Source of the DNA: Hyunsoonleella jejuensis
Lineage (GTDB): Bacteria; Bacteroidota; Bacteroidia; Flavobacteriales; Flavobacteriaceae
Direction of reading: 5' to 3'
NCBI RefSeq assembly: GCF_900111025.1
Contig: NZ_FOFN01000002.1
Span: 372,001-436,000 of the forward strand
DNA length: 64,000 nucleotides
The notes below the pieces were generated by a model that worked only from the letters and a program-made list of their open reading frames with translations, did no database searches and had not been told where the DNA came from. The first letter of the stretch is position 1; each line of letters begins with the position of its first letter. The translations under genes and the position numbers were made by a program. Shown here piece after piece: positions 26,200 to 36,107 of the stretch.

Positions 26200-28618
26200 G
26201 CTGTTTTCGTTTCTTAAACTCATAAAATATTCTGGCAACTAACAAAACAAATAGCAACGCAGAACTGGCTAAGGAAATTGAGCTACCTGTTTTCACCACA
26301 TCAGGATCAAACTTAAACTCAATCGTATGCTCTCCAGCTGGAATTTCCATTCCTCTCAAAATATAATTTACCCTTTTAAAACTCGCTTCTTCCCCATCAA
26401 TGGTAGCCTTCCAACCCTTAGGATAATAAATTTCTGAAAATACCGCAAAACCCTTATTCGGGTTATTTGATTTATACTTTATGTAATTTGGCTGATATGT
26501 TTCCACCTTAATAGTTGCAGCTGAATCCACTTCAAATTGGCTTTTAAAATCAGGGCTGTAGTTTTTTATGTTTATAAGCGCATGCTTTTTATTTTCTAAA
26601 CTATCCAACAGCTTAATTTCCTCATTTGCGTTTGATACGCTTATTAGTTTTTCCACAAACCAAGCGTTTCCATTGGCTTCGTCGTTCAAATATGGAAATA
26701 TACTGCCCTCTTGATCTTGCGCTATTATGTATTTAGTATTCAACATATTAAGCACATTAATATTATTTCTTGACACATACCAATCAAACACCTCGCGATA
26801 ACGCTTTAGTTCAGCAGCGTTATAGCCATTTAACGAGTTGTGGAAATACGATGGCTTTGACGGTCCTGAAACCAAATCGAACACTCTAAAATGAGAAGTG
26901 TCCTTTTGTATCTGTTTATCAACCTCATTAGCGGTAAATGGTTTCGTCATTTTTATAGACGATACAAAATCATCTTCATTCACATAACGTCGGTTCACCC
27001 CTACCAAATCAAATAAAATCAATATTGCAAACCCTACCAGAACCCATTTTTGTTTTATTTTGTGATTTAAATATCCAAAAACCAATCCTGCAGAAAACAA
27101 TACCAAAATTAATGATCTTAGTGAATCAGATGTAAAAATAGCTTTCCTATCATCTTTTACAGCTCTAATAAAATCTTGACCCAAAGCTTGGATGTATCTT
27201 CCATCATTTGCACCAACAAAATCGAACATTGAGCGCCCAAATAGCAAAAACACCAAAGCCAAACCTCCCGTAACCATGGATGCGTATTTTAACGCTTTTA
27301 GTTTTTCCTCGGCCTTATTAAAATCATTAAACAAACGCACCAAACCAAATATGGCTAAGACAGGAATACATAATTCTAATATCACTTGTATGGAAGTTAC
27401 CGCCCTAAATTTATTATACAACGGCACATAATCTATAAAGAAATCCGTTAAAAAATTTAGGTTCTTGCCATAAGATAACAGCAAGGATAATATGGTACCG
27501 CCTACTAGCCACCATTTTAAGCGTCCTTTAACTAAAAAAAGTGCAAATACGAATAAAAACAGCACAACAGCACCTATATATGCAGGAGCTTCAACAATGG
27601 GTTGCTCTCCCCAATACATCGGGGCATTTTCAGCTTGATCTAAAGCCTGGGAAGGAGAAGCTCCAAGCTTTCTAACGGCATCATAAATATTAGAATCTTT
27701 TCCCAATTTTTCGGCATTTCCACCTCCCATAAATCTTGGGATAAAAAGGTTGAATGTTTCCCAACCACCATAACTAAACTGTGTAATATAATCCTTGTCT
27801 AAACCCGAAGACACTTCTTTTGGAGAACCATCAGGGTTAATAGTTAATTCGCTTTTGCCACGCGTACTATGCTTTACATATTCTTGGGTAGCCAATACGT
27901 TTGTAGCATTTAAACCAATCGCTAAAGCTACAGCGCCAATCAATACACCAATAGATTTAAAATAATGTGGCAGCATTTGTTTCTTGTATGCATCTATTAA
28001 ATACACAACGCCTAGAACTATTACAAGAAGCAATAAATAGTAGGTCATTTGAAAATGATTCGCTACCAACTCCAACCCCATAGCAATTGCTGTTAGCAGA
28101 AACCCAAGAATATATCGCTTTTGAAACACTAAAAGAATACCACTGAGCACCAGTGGCATGTAAGCGATAGCATGTGCTTTACTATTGTGACCAACACCGA
28201 GAATAATTATTAAATAGGTTGAAAAACCAAACGCCAAAGCGCCTAACGCAGCCAGTTTAAAATCTACTTTTAGCACTAAAAGCAAAATATAAAAGCTTAA
28301 TAGATACAGAAATAAATAATCTGCTGGTCTTGGCAGAAAACGCAAGGTTAAATCTAATTTTTTGATATAATTATGTGGATATCTTGCACCTAGTTGATAC
28401 GTTGGCATGCCTGCAAAGGCACTATTAGTCCAATAGGTTTCTTCTCCTGTTTTGGCCTTAAAGTCCTTTTGTTGCTTAGACATACCAATGTATTGAACAA
28501 TATCGCTTTGGTATATTTGTTTTCCTTGTAAAACTGGATTAAAATAAGCTAATGAAATTACAACAAACCCCAATAAAACTAGCAAATGCGGAAAGTACTT
28601 CTTAAATAAAAACTGCAT
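26192..28618 (-). CDS. YfhO family membrane protein
   Basis: 808 residues. About 11-13 transmembrane helices fill residues 8-530, with the first extracytoplasmic loop containing YQSDIVQYIGMSKQQ. A periplasmic C-terminal region (YYPKGWKATIDGEEASFKRVNYILRG pattern near 745) and a final helix complete it. YfhO proteins are GT-C-like membrane enzymes; in Firmicutes they glycosylate lipoteichoic acid. In flavobacteria the substrate is unknown. It is in an operon with a glycosyltransferase and a flippase, so lipid-linked sugar transfer on the outer face of the membrane is plausible. Confidence 0.9.
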   Translation of the reverse strand: MQFLFKKYFPHLLVLLGFVVISLAYFNPVLQGKQIYQSDIVQYIGMSKQQKDFKAKTGEETYWTNSAFAGMPTYQLGARYPHNYIKKLDLTLRFLPRPADYLFLYLLSFYILLLVLKVDFKLAALGALAFGFSTYLIIILGVGHNSKAHAIAYMPLVLSGILLVFQKRYILGFLLTAIAMGLELVANHFQMTYYLLLLVIVLGVVYLIDAYKKQMLPHYFKSIGVLIGAVALAIGLNATNVLATQEYVKHSTRGKSELTINPDGSPKEVSSGLDKDYITQFSYGGWETFNLFIPRFMGGGNAEKLGKDSNIYDAVRKLGASPSQALDQAENAPMYWGEQPIVEAPAYIGAVVLFLFVFALFLVKGRLKWWLVGGTILSLLLSYGKNLNFLTDFFIDYVPLYNKFRAVTSIQVILELCIPVLAIFGLVRLFNDFNKAEEKLKALKYASMVTGGLALVFLLFGRSMFDFVGANDGRYIQALGQDFIRAVKDDRKAIFTSDSLRSLILVLFSAGLVFGYLNHKIKQKWVLVGFAILILFDLVGVNRRYVNEDDFVSSIKMTKPFTANEVDKQIQKDTSHFRVFDLVSGPSKPSYFHNSLNGYNAAELKRYREVFDWYVSRNNINVLNMLNTKYIIAQDQEGSIFPYLNDEANGNAWFVEKLISVSNANEEIKLLDSLENKKHALINIKNYSPDFKSQFEVDSAATIKVETYQPNYIKYKSNNPNKGFAVFSEIYYPKGWKATIDGEEASFKRVNYILRGMEIPAGEHTIEFKFDPDVVKTGSSISLASSALLFVLLVARIFYEFKKRKQRA

Positions 28619-28649
28619 GTAAAAAGGTTAAAAACACTAAGGCATGAAA

Positions 28650-28922
28650 TTAGTCAATTTCTTCGTAATCCACATAATCGCCAACATCTTTATTTGATTG
28701 TTTTTGATTTGGCATTTTATCAATGGAGATTTCACCTTCTTTCTTTGGTGTCTCATAACGTTGTTGCCCAAACTGTCCACCAAACTTTTCTTCAGCTTTT
28801 TTAGAAACATATCGTAATAGAAAAGGCGCAAGTAAACGAGATAAAACTTTCACTCCGTAATACACGAGTAGAATAATACCAATAATTTTAACCAAACCTA
28901 CAACCGATGCTTCTTGCTGCAT
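28650..28922 (-). CDS. DUF4834 family small membrane protein
   Basis: 90 residues from the ATG at 28922 (MQQEASVVGLVKIIGIILLVYYG). A longer form from 28958 would place the -7 box TATTTTTG (28938-28945, minus strand) within its first codons, so I reject it. One transmembrane helix at about 9-27 precedes a basic segment and an acidic, disordered tail ending YVDYEEID. It is 31 bases upstream of the yfhO-like gene on the same strand. The family is widespread in Bacteroidota with no known function. Confidence 0.82.
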   Translation of the reverse strand: MQQEASVVGLVKIIGIILLVYYGVKVLSRLLAPFLLRYVSKKAEEKFGGQFGQQRYETPKKEGEISIDKMPNQKQSNKDVGDYVDYEEID

Positions 28923-28937
28923 AACTAATAATTTGTA

Positions 28938-28945
28938 CAAAAATA
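28938..28945 (-). promoter_or_regulatory. -7 box for the DUF4834-YfhO-GT-flippase run
   Basis: TATTTTTG on the minus strand matches TAnnTTTG and lies 15 bases upstream of the preferred start at 28922. A -33 TTG is not evident. Confidence 0.45.
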
Positions 28946-28999
28946 CAATTATAGCCATTTAAAAAACCCTGAAAAAACATAAAAAAAATATAAAATATC

Positions 29000-29007
29000 T
29001 ATATTTG
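29000..29007 (+). promoter_or_regulatory. -7 box of the outer membrane protein gene at 29070
   Basis: TATATTTG, an exact TAnnTTTG match 62 bases upstream of the ATG at 29070. Confidence 0.45.
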
Positions 29008-29069
29008 AAATTATTGAAAACCAACTAAACCAAAAAGCGCTTAAAACACTTCACCCTAAATCTTTGATT

Positions 29070-30095
29070 ATGAAAACTATTAAATACTTGTTTTTTATTT
29101 TGGTTTCATTGGTCAGCACAACTCTTTTTGCTCAATATACTGAAGTAATAAATTCCAACAGGCCTGGTATGTCAAGAAGCGCATTTTCAGTTGGCACTAA
29201 TGTATTACAATTTGAAGTTGGACCACTTTTTATTAAAGAAGAAAGAACACCACTACCAAGATACGAGGTGTCGGGCTTTGGCGTTGATTTTTCGGCAAGG
29301 TACGGTTTACTTTTTGAAGAACTGGAACTAAATATTGAAGGTAATTACCAAAACGACACAAGAACTTTGTTTTCAACATTTAATACTGAAAACAAACGTT
29401 CTAACTTCAAATATTTAACAATAGGCGCTAAATATCTTATTTACGATCCTTACAAAAACGCAGAAGAGGATAAACCAAATCTTTACAGTTGGAACGCAAA
29501 TCGTGGTTTTAAATGGAAATCACTTATTCCTGCTGTAGCGGTTTATGCAGGTGTAAACTACGACACCGAAAACAACCCATACACCGCCCCAGGCATTGAA
29601 GGGTTTAGCCCTAAATTTATGATAGCAACGCAAAACAACTTTAATGGAGGATGGGTTTTTGTGATGAATTTGATAAAAGATAGAATTGGAACGGACCAAT
29701 CTGATTTCTCATACATACTTACACTTACACACTCTTTTAGCCCCCAATGGGTTATTTTTGGAGAAACACAAGGCATACAAAGTGATTTTTACGCAGACAA
29801 CCTATTAAGATTTGGCGGGGCATATTTATGGAGCAAAAACTTTCAACTAGATACTGCGGTTACTTTTAACACAAAAGACACTCCTTCAGTTTTAAACATT
29901 ACTCTTGGCGCCTCTTACCGTTTAGATTTTCACAAGGATAAAAACATTGATAATGGCAATTCTGCTACTGATGAATTGGAAAGAAAATTAAGAAGCAAAG
30001 GCGCTAAGAAAAAGAAAAAAAGAAAGAAAGCTTTAGATACTGAAGAAAAGCAAGCTAAGAAACGAAAAAGAAAAGATGAAGATTTTGATAAATAA
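29070..30095 (+). CDS. Outer membrane beta-barrel protein (transporter-like)
   Basis: 341 residues from the ATG at 29070. A signal peptide ends at TTLFAQ, followed by NSNRPGMSRSAFSVGTNVLQ, the start of the barrel in MetA-pathway/phenol-degradation-like transporter homologues. Alternating strands continue to about residue 295, then a highly basic Lys-rich tail (KKKKKRKKALD) follows, which is unusual for a barrel end. The gene ends 21 bases before the acyltransferase ATG, so the two are probably co-transcribed. Substrate unknown. Confidence 0.82.
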   Translation: MKTIKYLFFILVSLVSTTLFAQYTEVINSNRPGMSRSAFSVGTNVLQFEVGPLFIKEERTPLPRYEVSGFGVDFSARYGLLFEELELNIEGNYQNDTRTLFSTFNTENKRSNFKYLTIGAKYLIYDPYKNAEEDKPNLYSWNANRGFKWKSLIPAVAVYAGVNYDTENNPYTAPGIEGFSPKFMIATQNNFNGGWVFVMNLIKDRIGTDQSDFSYILTLTHSFSPQWVIFGETQGIQSDFYADNLLRFGGAYLWSKNFQLDTAVTFNTKDTPSVLNITLGASYRLDFHKDKNIDNGNSATDELERKLRSKGAKKKKKRKKALDTEEKQAKKRKRKDEDFDK

Positions 30096-30116
30096 ATTTT
30101 ATCTAAGTTAGTGCAT

Positions 30117-31235
30117 ATGATAACAATAAAAGAGGTTACTTCTAAACGAGATTTAAAAGCTTTTGTAAAATTTCCATTTAAGCTTTACAAGGATTCTGAA
30201 TTTTGGACACCCCCAATTATAAGTCAAGAATTAAAAACTTTTGACAAAATCGAAAACCCTGTATTTAATGATGCTGAAGCGCGCTTATTTCTAGCTTACA
30301 AAAACAACGAAATTGTAGGTAGGATTGCTGCAATCATCAATTGGCTGGAAGTGAAAAACCAAGACCAAAAAAAAATGCGTTTTGGCTGGTTTGATTTTAT
30401 TGATGATTTTGACGTCTCAAAAGCACTTCTTAATAAGGTTGAAAACATAGGTAAAGACAATAATCTTGAATATACGGAAGGTCCTGTTGGATTTTCTAAT
30501 CTCGACAAGGTTGGTGTTATAGACGAAGGCTATAATGCCGTCGCCCCTATGGTAACATGGTACAATTACCCATATTATATAAAACACTACGAAGCAGCTG
30601 GCTACAAAAAGGAAAAAGGCTATATAGAAAGTAGGTTTCCATTTTCTAATGTTCATCCTGAAACTTTTTTTAAGGCCCAAGAACTCATAAAACGCAGATA
30701 CCAATTAAAGGCATTAAAATTCACTAAAACAAGCGAAGTTATGCCCTATGCGGATAAAATGTTTGATTTGTTTAATGAAGCATATGCATCACTATCCAGT
30801 TTTGTTGCCATAACCGATATCCAAAAAGAATATTTCAAGAAAAAGTTTATCAGCTTCATTAATCCTGAATACATCAAGTTTGTTGTTGATAAGGACGACG
30901 AATTAATAGCATTTGCTATTGTAATGCCAGGTTACGCCAAAGCTCTACAAAAAGCCAAAGGCAAGTTATTTCCTTTTGGCTTTATGCATCTTTTAAAAGC
31001 TAGAAAACACGCCAAAGATGTAATGTTTTACCTTATTGGTGTTCACCCAGACTATCAAAACAAAGGCGTACACGCTGTAATTTTTAATGAATATTACAAT
31101 GTTTTTACAGCTAAAAATATTGAAATGTGCTATAGAACTCCAGAATTGGAAGATAATTTAGCCATTCAAAAAATATGGAAACACTTCAGCCCTGAAGTGT
31201 TTAGAAAACGAAAAACCTACAGAAAAGAATTATAA
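30117..31235 (+). CDS. GNAT-superfamily acyltransferase, YghO-like
   Basis: 372 residues from the ATG at 30117; a GTG at 30111 is possible but less likely. The N-terminal half has FVKFPFKLYKDSEFWTPP, GRIAAIINW and a conserved EGPVGFSNLDKVGV segment. The C-terminal GNAT core has LIGVHPDYQNKGVHAVIFNE, the acyl-CoA or acyl-ACP pyrophosphate loop. Proteins of this type sit next to serine palmitoyltransferase-like genes in several Gram-negatives, where N-acylation of a sphingoid base has been proposed. Here the alpha-oxoamine synthase gene lies immediately convergent at 31291-32550. The N-acyltransferase role is inference. Confidence 0.8.
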   Translation: MITIKEVTSKRDLKAFVKFPFKLYKDSEFWTPPIISQELKTFDKIENPVFNDAEARLFLAYKNNEIVGRIAAIINWLEVKNQDQKKMRFGWFDFIDDFDVSKALLNKVENIGKDNNLEYTEGPVGFSNLDKVGVIDEGYNAVAPMVTWYNYPYYIKHYEAAGYKKEKGYIESRFPFSNVHPETFFKAQELIKRRYQLKALKFTKTSEVMPYADKMFDLFNEAYASLSSFVAITDIQKEYFKKKFISFINPEYIKFVVDKDDELIAFAIVMPGYAKALQKAKGKLFPFGFMHLLKARKHAKDVMFYLIGVHPDYQNKGVHAVIFNEYYNVFTAKNIEMCYRTPELEDNLAIQKIWKHFSPEVFRKRKTYRKEL

Positions 31236-31237
31236 AC

Positions 31238-31270
31238 AAAAAAGGTTCTATGCGATATAGAACCTTTTTT
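31238..31270. terminator. Bidirectional terminator
   Basis: GGTTCTAT (31244-31251) pairs with ATAGAACC (31257-31264), flanked by AAAAAA and TTTTTT. It separates the convergent acyltransferase and alpha-oxoamine synthase genes. Confidence 0.85.
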
Positions 31271-31290
31271 GTTTTTCTATGATAAAATTA

Positions 31291-32550
31291 CTACTCGCCC
31301 ATGGCAGACATTACAGCTGCCGATAAACGTTTGTAAGTTCCATTTTCCAATCTATCCCTAATAGCGTCAAACGCATCTAAAGTTTCCCTAACATCCTCTA
31401 GTGTATGTGTAGCGGTAGGTATCATTCTTAATAGAATTAATCCTTTAGGTATTACTGGATAAACCACTATAGAACAGAATATTCCATAATTCTCACGCAA
31501 ATCCTTAACGAGTGCCATAGCCTCAGGAATACTCCCTTTTAAATACACAGGCGTTACACAACTTTGCGTTGTACCAATATCAAAACCTCTTTCTTTTAAA
31601 CCAGATTGTAAGGCATTAACAATCTTCCATAGATTATCCTTCAACTCTGGCATTGTTCTCAACATATCCAAGCGCTTTAAAGCACCTTTAACTAATTGCA
31701 TCTGCAAAGATTTTGCAAACATTTGAGAACGTAAATTGTATTTTAAATAATCTATGATTTCTTGATCTCCAGCTATAAAAGCACCTGTACTAGCCATAGA
31801 TTTGGCGAAAGTGGCGAAATAAACATCAATATCATCTTGCACACCTTGTTCCTCACCTGCTCCTGCTCCTGTTGCACCTAATGTTCCGAAACCATGGGCA
31901 TCATCAACAAAAAGCCTAAAGTTGAATTTCTTTTTAAGCTCAACGATTTCTTTTAATCGCCCTTGCTCACCTCTCATTCCAAATACACCTTCAGAAATCA
32001 CCAAAATACCTCCTCCGGTTTGTTCTGCCATTTTTGTGGCGCGCTCTAAGTTTTTCTCTAAACTTTCAACATCGTTATGCTTATACGTAAAGCGTTTTCC
32101 CATGTGCAAACGCACACCATCAATTATACATGCGTGCGCATCAACATCGTAAACAATAATATCATCTTTGGCAACTAATGCGTCAATCGTGGACACCATA
32201 CCTTGGTAACCAAAATTAAGTAAATAAGCCGCTTCTTTTTTTACAAAGGCAGCTAATTCGTTTTGTAGTTGTTCATGAAGATTTGTGTGACCGGACATCA
32301 TGCGTGCTCCCATAGGGTAAGCAGAACCATATTCTGCCGCAGCTTCAGCATCTACCTTTCTTACTTCAGGATGATTGGCTAAACCTAGATAATCGTTTAT
32401 ACTCCAAGTAATTACATCTTTACCTTGGAATTTCATTCTGTTAGAAATCTCTCCTTCCAACTTAGGAAACACAAAATAACCTTCAGCATGAGCAGCCCAT
32501 TTTCCTAAAGGGCCTTTATCCTTATAAATCTTATCAAATAAATCTTTCAT
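31291..32550 (-). CDS. Alpha-oxoamine synthase (serine/cysteate acyltransferase-like)
   Basis: 419 residues, a PLP enzyme of the Kbl/BioF/Spt group. The PLP-bearing Lys250 lies in FATFAKSMAS and Asp217 in FVDDAHGFGTLG. Members condense an amino acid with a fatty acyl thioester. In Bacteroidota the candidates are serine palmitoyltransferase (sphingolipids) and cysteate-fatty acyl transferase (capnine and other sulfonolipids). The nearby cysteine-synthase-like gene favours the second, but sequence reading alone cannot separate them. It has its own promoter (32654-32685) and a ~100-base leader. Confidence 0.88.
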   Translation of the reverse strand: MKDLFDKIYKDKGPLGKWAAHAEGYFVFPKLEGEISNRMKFQGKDVITWSINDYLGLANHPEVRKVDAEAAAEYGSAYPMGARMMSGHTNLHEQLQNELAAFVKKEAAYLLNFGYQGMVSTIDALVAKDDIIVYDVDAHACIIDGVRLHMGKRFTYKHNDVESLEKNLERATKMAEQTGGGILVISEGVFGMRGEQGRLKEIVELKKKFNFRLFVDDAHGFGTLGATGAGAGEEQGVQDDIDVYFATFAKSMASTGAFIAGDQEIIDYLKYNLRSQMFAKSLQMQLVKGALKRLDMLRTMPELKDNLWKIVNALQSGLKERGFDIGTTQSCVTPVYLKGSIPEAMALVKDLRENYGIFCSIVVYPVIPKGLILLRMIPTATHTLEDVRETLDAFDAIRDRLENGTYKRLSAAVMSAMGE

Positions 32551-32653
32551 CTACTATTACATATATGCACTTAAATTAAACATAGCTTTTTTTGAACACA
32601 ACAAAGGTTCGTTTATGTTTAGGTATGAAGTTTTCAGTTCTTAGTTAGTGGTG

Positions 32654-32685
32654 CAAAATTAAAAATTTAACTGGTTTAAGCACAA
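32654..32685 (-). promoter_or_regulatory. Promoter of the alpha-oxoamine synthase gene
   Basis: On the minus strand TTG (32683-32685) is followed after 21 bases by TAATTTTG (32654-32661), a good TTG/TAnnTTTG pair. The untranslated leader would be about 100 bases. Confidence 0.55.
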
Positions 32686-32720
32686 TTTTTACCCTTCAAT
32701 TATATATAAATTAAAAAAAG

Positions 32721-32754
32721 AAATGGTTTTTTGCGATAAAACAAAAAACCATTT
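32721..32754 (-). terminator. AT-rich terminator after the cysteine-synthase-like gene
   Basis: A perfect 13-bp stem (32721-32733 with 32742-32754) followed on the minus strand by a T run at 32714-32720. It separates the cysteine-synthase-like gene from the downstream alpha-oxoamine synthase gene. Confidence 0.65.
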
Positions 32755-32777
32755 TCTAAAAATTATTTAAATTTTTA

Positions 32778-33818
32778 CTATTTTATGTATTGAATAGATT
32801 GCGAAGCTTCTTCATGAATACTATCAAAAAAGCCTTGATCGTTCATCCATTTATCAGAGTAAACCTTACTCATATATCGCGACCCATGATCTGGGAATAT
32901 AACTACTACAAAATCGTCTTTCTTAAACCTTTTTTCAGCACCAAGCTGCTTAATCGCTTGTATAGCCGCTCCTGAGGTATAGCCTACAAACATTCCTTCG
33001 GTTCTTGCTATTTCTCTAGCAGTGTGCGCGCTATCTTCATCGGTTACTTTAACAAATTCGTCAATAGCATCAAAATCTGTTGCTGTTGGTATTAAGTTTT
33101 TACCCAAGCCTTCAATACGATACGGATAGATTTCTTTTTCATCAAATTCTCTGGTTTCATGATATTTTTTAATAACCGAACCAAAAGCATCAACACCAAT
33201 AATTCTCACATCAGGGTTTTGCTCTTTTAAATACTTTGCGGTTCCAGAAATAGTTCCTCCAGTGCCGCTGCAAGCCACCAAATGCGTAATCTTACCTTCT
33301 GTTTGTTTCCAAATTTCAGGACCAGTAGACGCGTAATGTGCATCAATATTCAATTGATTGAAATATTGGTTAATATACACAGAGCCTTTCATTTCGTCGT
33401 GTAAGCGCTTTGCTACTTCATAATACGAACGAGGGTCGTCTGCACTTACATGTGCTGGACATACATAAACCTTTGCACCCATGGTTTTCAGCATATCTAT
33501 TTTATCTGCTGAAGATTTAGAGCTCACCGCAAGTATACAATCGTAACCTTTGATGATACTTACCATAGCTAAACTAAAACCTGTATTACCAGATGTAGTT
33601 TCGATAATAGTATCGCCGGGTTTTAAAATCCCTTGCCTTTCGGCTTCTTCGATGATGTAAAGTGCTATTCTGTCTTTTGAGGACTGACCTGGATTGAACG
33701 ATTCTACCTTAGCGTAAAATCTTCCCTTTAGTTTTGAAGTTATTTTATTAAGCTTAACAAGTGGTGTATTACCTATTAAATCTAATAAGTTGTCAAAAAC
33801 TTGATTTGTTTGTTCCAT
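32778..33818 (-). CDS. PLP-dependent cysteine synthase family enzyme (possible cysteate synthase)
   Basis: 346 residues, fold type II. PLP-lysine Lys48 lies in GQSSKDRIA, the substrate-carboxylate loop is [10 protein letters not shown] near 88, and the phosphate loop is [10 protein letters not shown] near 190. It is about 35 residues longer than typical CysK, with extra C-terminal sequence. It makes a beta-replacement on an activated serine, giving cysteine from sulfide or, in cysteate synthases, cysteate from sulfite. The alpha-oxoamine synthase gene follows on the same strand, suggesting supply of cysteate for sulfonolipids. Ordinary cysteine or cystathionine synthesis remains possible. Confidence 0.85.
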   Translation of the reverse strand: MEQTNQVFDNLLDLIGNTPLVKLNKITSKLKGRFYAKVESFNPGQSSKDRIALYIIEEAERQGILKPGDTIIETTSGNTGFSLAMVSIIKGYDCILAVSSKSSADKIDMLKTMGAKVYVCPAHVSADDPRSYYEVAKRLHDEMKGSVYINQYFNQLNIDAHYASTGPEIWKQTEGKITHLVACSGTGGTISGTAKYLKEQNPDVRIIGVDAFGSVIKKYHETREFDEKEIYPYRIEGLGKNLIPTATDFDAIDEFVKVTDEDSAHTAREIARTEGMFVGYTSGAAIQAIKQLGAEKRFKKDDFVVVIFPDHGSRYMSKVYSDKWMNDQGFFDSIHEEASQSIQYIK

Positions 33819-33892
33819 AAGTGTAATTTATCATCATTTTGATAACTATCAAAATGGTGACTTTAACTTGGCAAAAATAAGGATTTTTTTTT

Positions 33893-35962
33893 TTAGCGCC
33901 TAATATCTTCTAAATCTAATAAAAAAGCATATTCTAGAGCCACTTCCTTTAAACTTTCAAACCTTCCAGAAGCACCTCCGTGTCCTGCATCCATATCTGT
34001 ATGCAATAATAATTTATTAGTATCGGTCTTTAAATCCCTAAGTTTAGCTACCCATTTTGCAGGCTCCCAATATTGCACTTGGGAATCGTGCAGCCCTGTA
34101 GTTACTAGCATATTTGGATATGCTTTAGCTTCAACATTATCATAGGGTGAATAAGATTTCATGTAGTTGTAAAACTCAATATTGTTCGGATTTCCCCACT
34201 CATCGTATTCCCCAGTTGTTAAAGGTATGCTTTCGTCTAGCATGGTAGTTACCACATCAACAAACGGTACTGCTGCTAAAACCCCATTATACAACTCTGG
34301 ATTCATGTTAATGATGGCTCCCATTAACAAACCTCCTGCAGACCCCCCATATGCATATAAATGTTTTTCGGATGTATATCCTTCAGAAATTAAGTGCTTA
34401 GAGCAGTCTATGAAATCGGTAAATGTGTTTTTCTTAGTTAATAATTTCCCATTCTCATACCAATTTCTCCCTAAATACTCGCCACCTCTCACATGGCTAA
34501 TCGCATAAACAAAGCCACGATCTAACAAACTTAACCTTATGCTAGAAAAAGTAGGATCTGTAGTTGAACCATAAGAACCATAGGCATATTGTAACAAAGG
34601 GTTTTTTCCATCCAACTTAACACCTTTTTTATAAACGATTGAAATTGGAATTTTCACCCCATCCCTTGCAGTGGCCCATATGCGTTTAGATTCATAATTT
34701 TCTTTTTTAAAAGTACCACCTAGAACTTCCTGCTCTTTTTTTATGTCTTTTGTCTTAGTTTTAAAGTTGTAATCTATTATAGAACTTGGATTTGTTAGTC
34801 CATTATAACCATAGCGCAAGGTGTCGCTTTCAAAGTCTGGATTGTTGCCTAAATATGCATTATAGGTTTCGTTATCAAAGGGCAAATAATAATCTTCATT
34901 ACCTTCCCAACTTATAATTCTAATATTGTTTAACCCGTTTTCACGCTCATTAACAACTAGGTAGTCTTTAAATATCTCGATATCCTCAACCAAAACATGT
35001 TTTCTGTGAGGAATAATATCTTCCCAGTTTTCCTTATTCGTTTTTGTTTCTAGTGTTTTGCAAACCTTAAAATTTATGGATTCGTTTGCATTGGTAATAA
35101 TGTAAAAACTATCATGAAAATGTGCAATGGAATATTCTAAATCCTGTGTGCGCTTTTGGAATACCTTAAAAGGTTCATTAGGTGTATTGGCATTTAAAAT
35201 GCGGTATTCGGTGGTTAACGTACTGGATGAACCTATAACCAAATATTTTTTTGACTTTGTTTTGTATATGAATGTGTTAAACGTCTCATCTTCTTCATGA
35301 AACACCTCGATATCATCTTCTACGTCTGTTCCTAACACATGCCTAAAAATCTTATGGGAGCGCAAAGTCACTTCATCTTTTTTTGAATAGAATAACGTTT
35401 TATTATCGTTTGCCCAGGTAATACTTCCAGTAGTGTTTTTTATTTCATCTGTATAAATTTCACCAGTAATAAGATTTTTAACCTGAATAGTATATTGCCT
35501 TCTACTTACCACATCAGTTGAAAATGCGGCCATGGTGTTATCAGGACTTATAGAAATCCCTCCAAGTTTAAAATACGCATGGTTTTTTGCCATAGCATTA
35601 CAATCAAACATAATTTCCTCTGGAGCTTCTAAATGTTCTTTTTTTCTAACATAAATAGGATAATCTTTACCTGTTTCAAATTTCGTAAAATACCAATACC
35701 CATTTAGTTTGTAAGGTACGGAAGTGTCATCCTCTTTAATTCTAGCTTTCATTTCTTCAAAGAGTTCTTTTTGAAAACTTTCGGTATGCTGCATTATGGC
35801 TTTGGTATATTCATTTTCAGCATTTAAATAATCTAGCACCTCTTTATCTTCTCTATCATTTAGCCAATAATAATTATCTATCCTTGTATCATTATGAATA
35901 GTTAGTTTATATGGAATCTTTTTTGCTACTGGAGGATTTATAGTATTGATAGTATTCGGCAT
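33893..35962 (-). CDS. S9 family prolyl oligopeptidase (oligopeptidase B-like)
   Basis: 689 residues. An N-terminal seven-bladed propeller spans about 75-415 and an alpha/beta-hydrolase domain about 1-75 plus 425-689. The catalytic triad is Ser541 (GGSAGG), Asp626 and His661. The family-specific stretch ISHVRGGEYLGRNWYENGK is present. Oligopeptidase B cuts small peptides after basic residues in the cytoplasm; no signal peptide is visible. It is monocistronic and divergent from the ybaB-like gene. Confidence 0.93.
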   Translation of the reverse strand: MPNTINTINPPVAKKIPYKLTIHNDTRIDNYYWLNDREDKEVLDYLNAENEYTKAIMQHTESFQKELFEEMKARIKEDDTSVPYKLNGYWYFTKFETGKDYPIYVRKKEHLEAPEEIMFDCNAMAKNHAYFKLGGISISPDNTMAAFSTDVVSRRQYTIQVKNLITGEIYTDEIKNTTGSITWANDNKTLFYSKKDEVTLRSHKIFRHVLGTDVEDDIEVFHEEDETFNTFIYKTKSKKYLVIGSSSTLTTEYRILNANTPNEPFKVFQKRTQDLEYSIAHFHDSFYIITNANESINFKVCKTLETKTNKENWEDIIPHRKHVLVEDIEIFKDYLVVNERENGLNNIRIISWEGNEDYYLPFDNETYNAYLGNNPDFESDTLRYGYNGLTNPSSIIDYNFKTKTKDIKKEQEVLGGTFKKENYESKRIWATARDGVKIPISIVYKKGVKLDGKNPLLQYAYGSYGSTTDPTFSSIRLSLLDRGFVYAISHVRGGEYLGRNWYENGKLLTKKNTFTDFIDCSKHLISEGYTSEKHLYAYGGSAGGLLMGAIINMNPELYNGVLAAVPFVDVVTTMLDESIPLTTGEYDEWGNPNNIEFYNYMKSYSPYDNVEAKAYPNMLVTTGLHDSQVQYWEPAKWVAKLRDLKTDTNKLLLHTDMDAGHGGASGRFESLKEVALEYAFLLDLEDIRR

Positions 35963-36107
35963 TTACGTATAGTCTTTATAAAAAACAACAAAAATAAGCG
36001 TAAAGATGAGAATTAGAAGTTGTTTTTTTACTTTAACAATTTTTGAAGTAAAATTACAGTGTATTTTGATAATTTTGTAGCATACGTTTTATTTAAATAA
36101 AGAAGAT

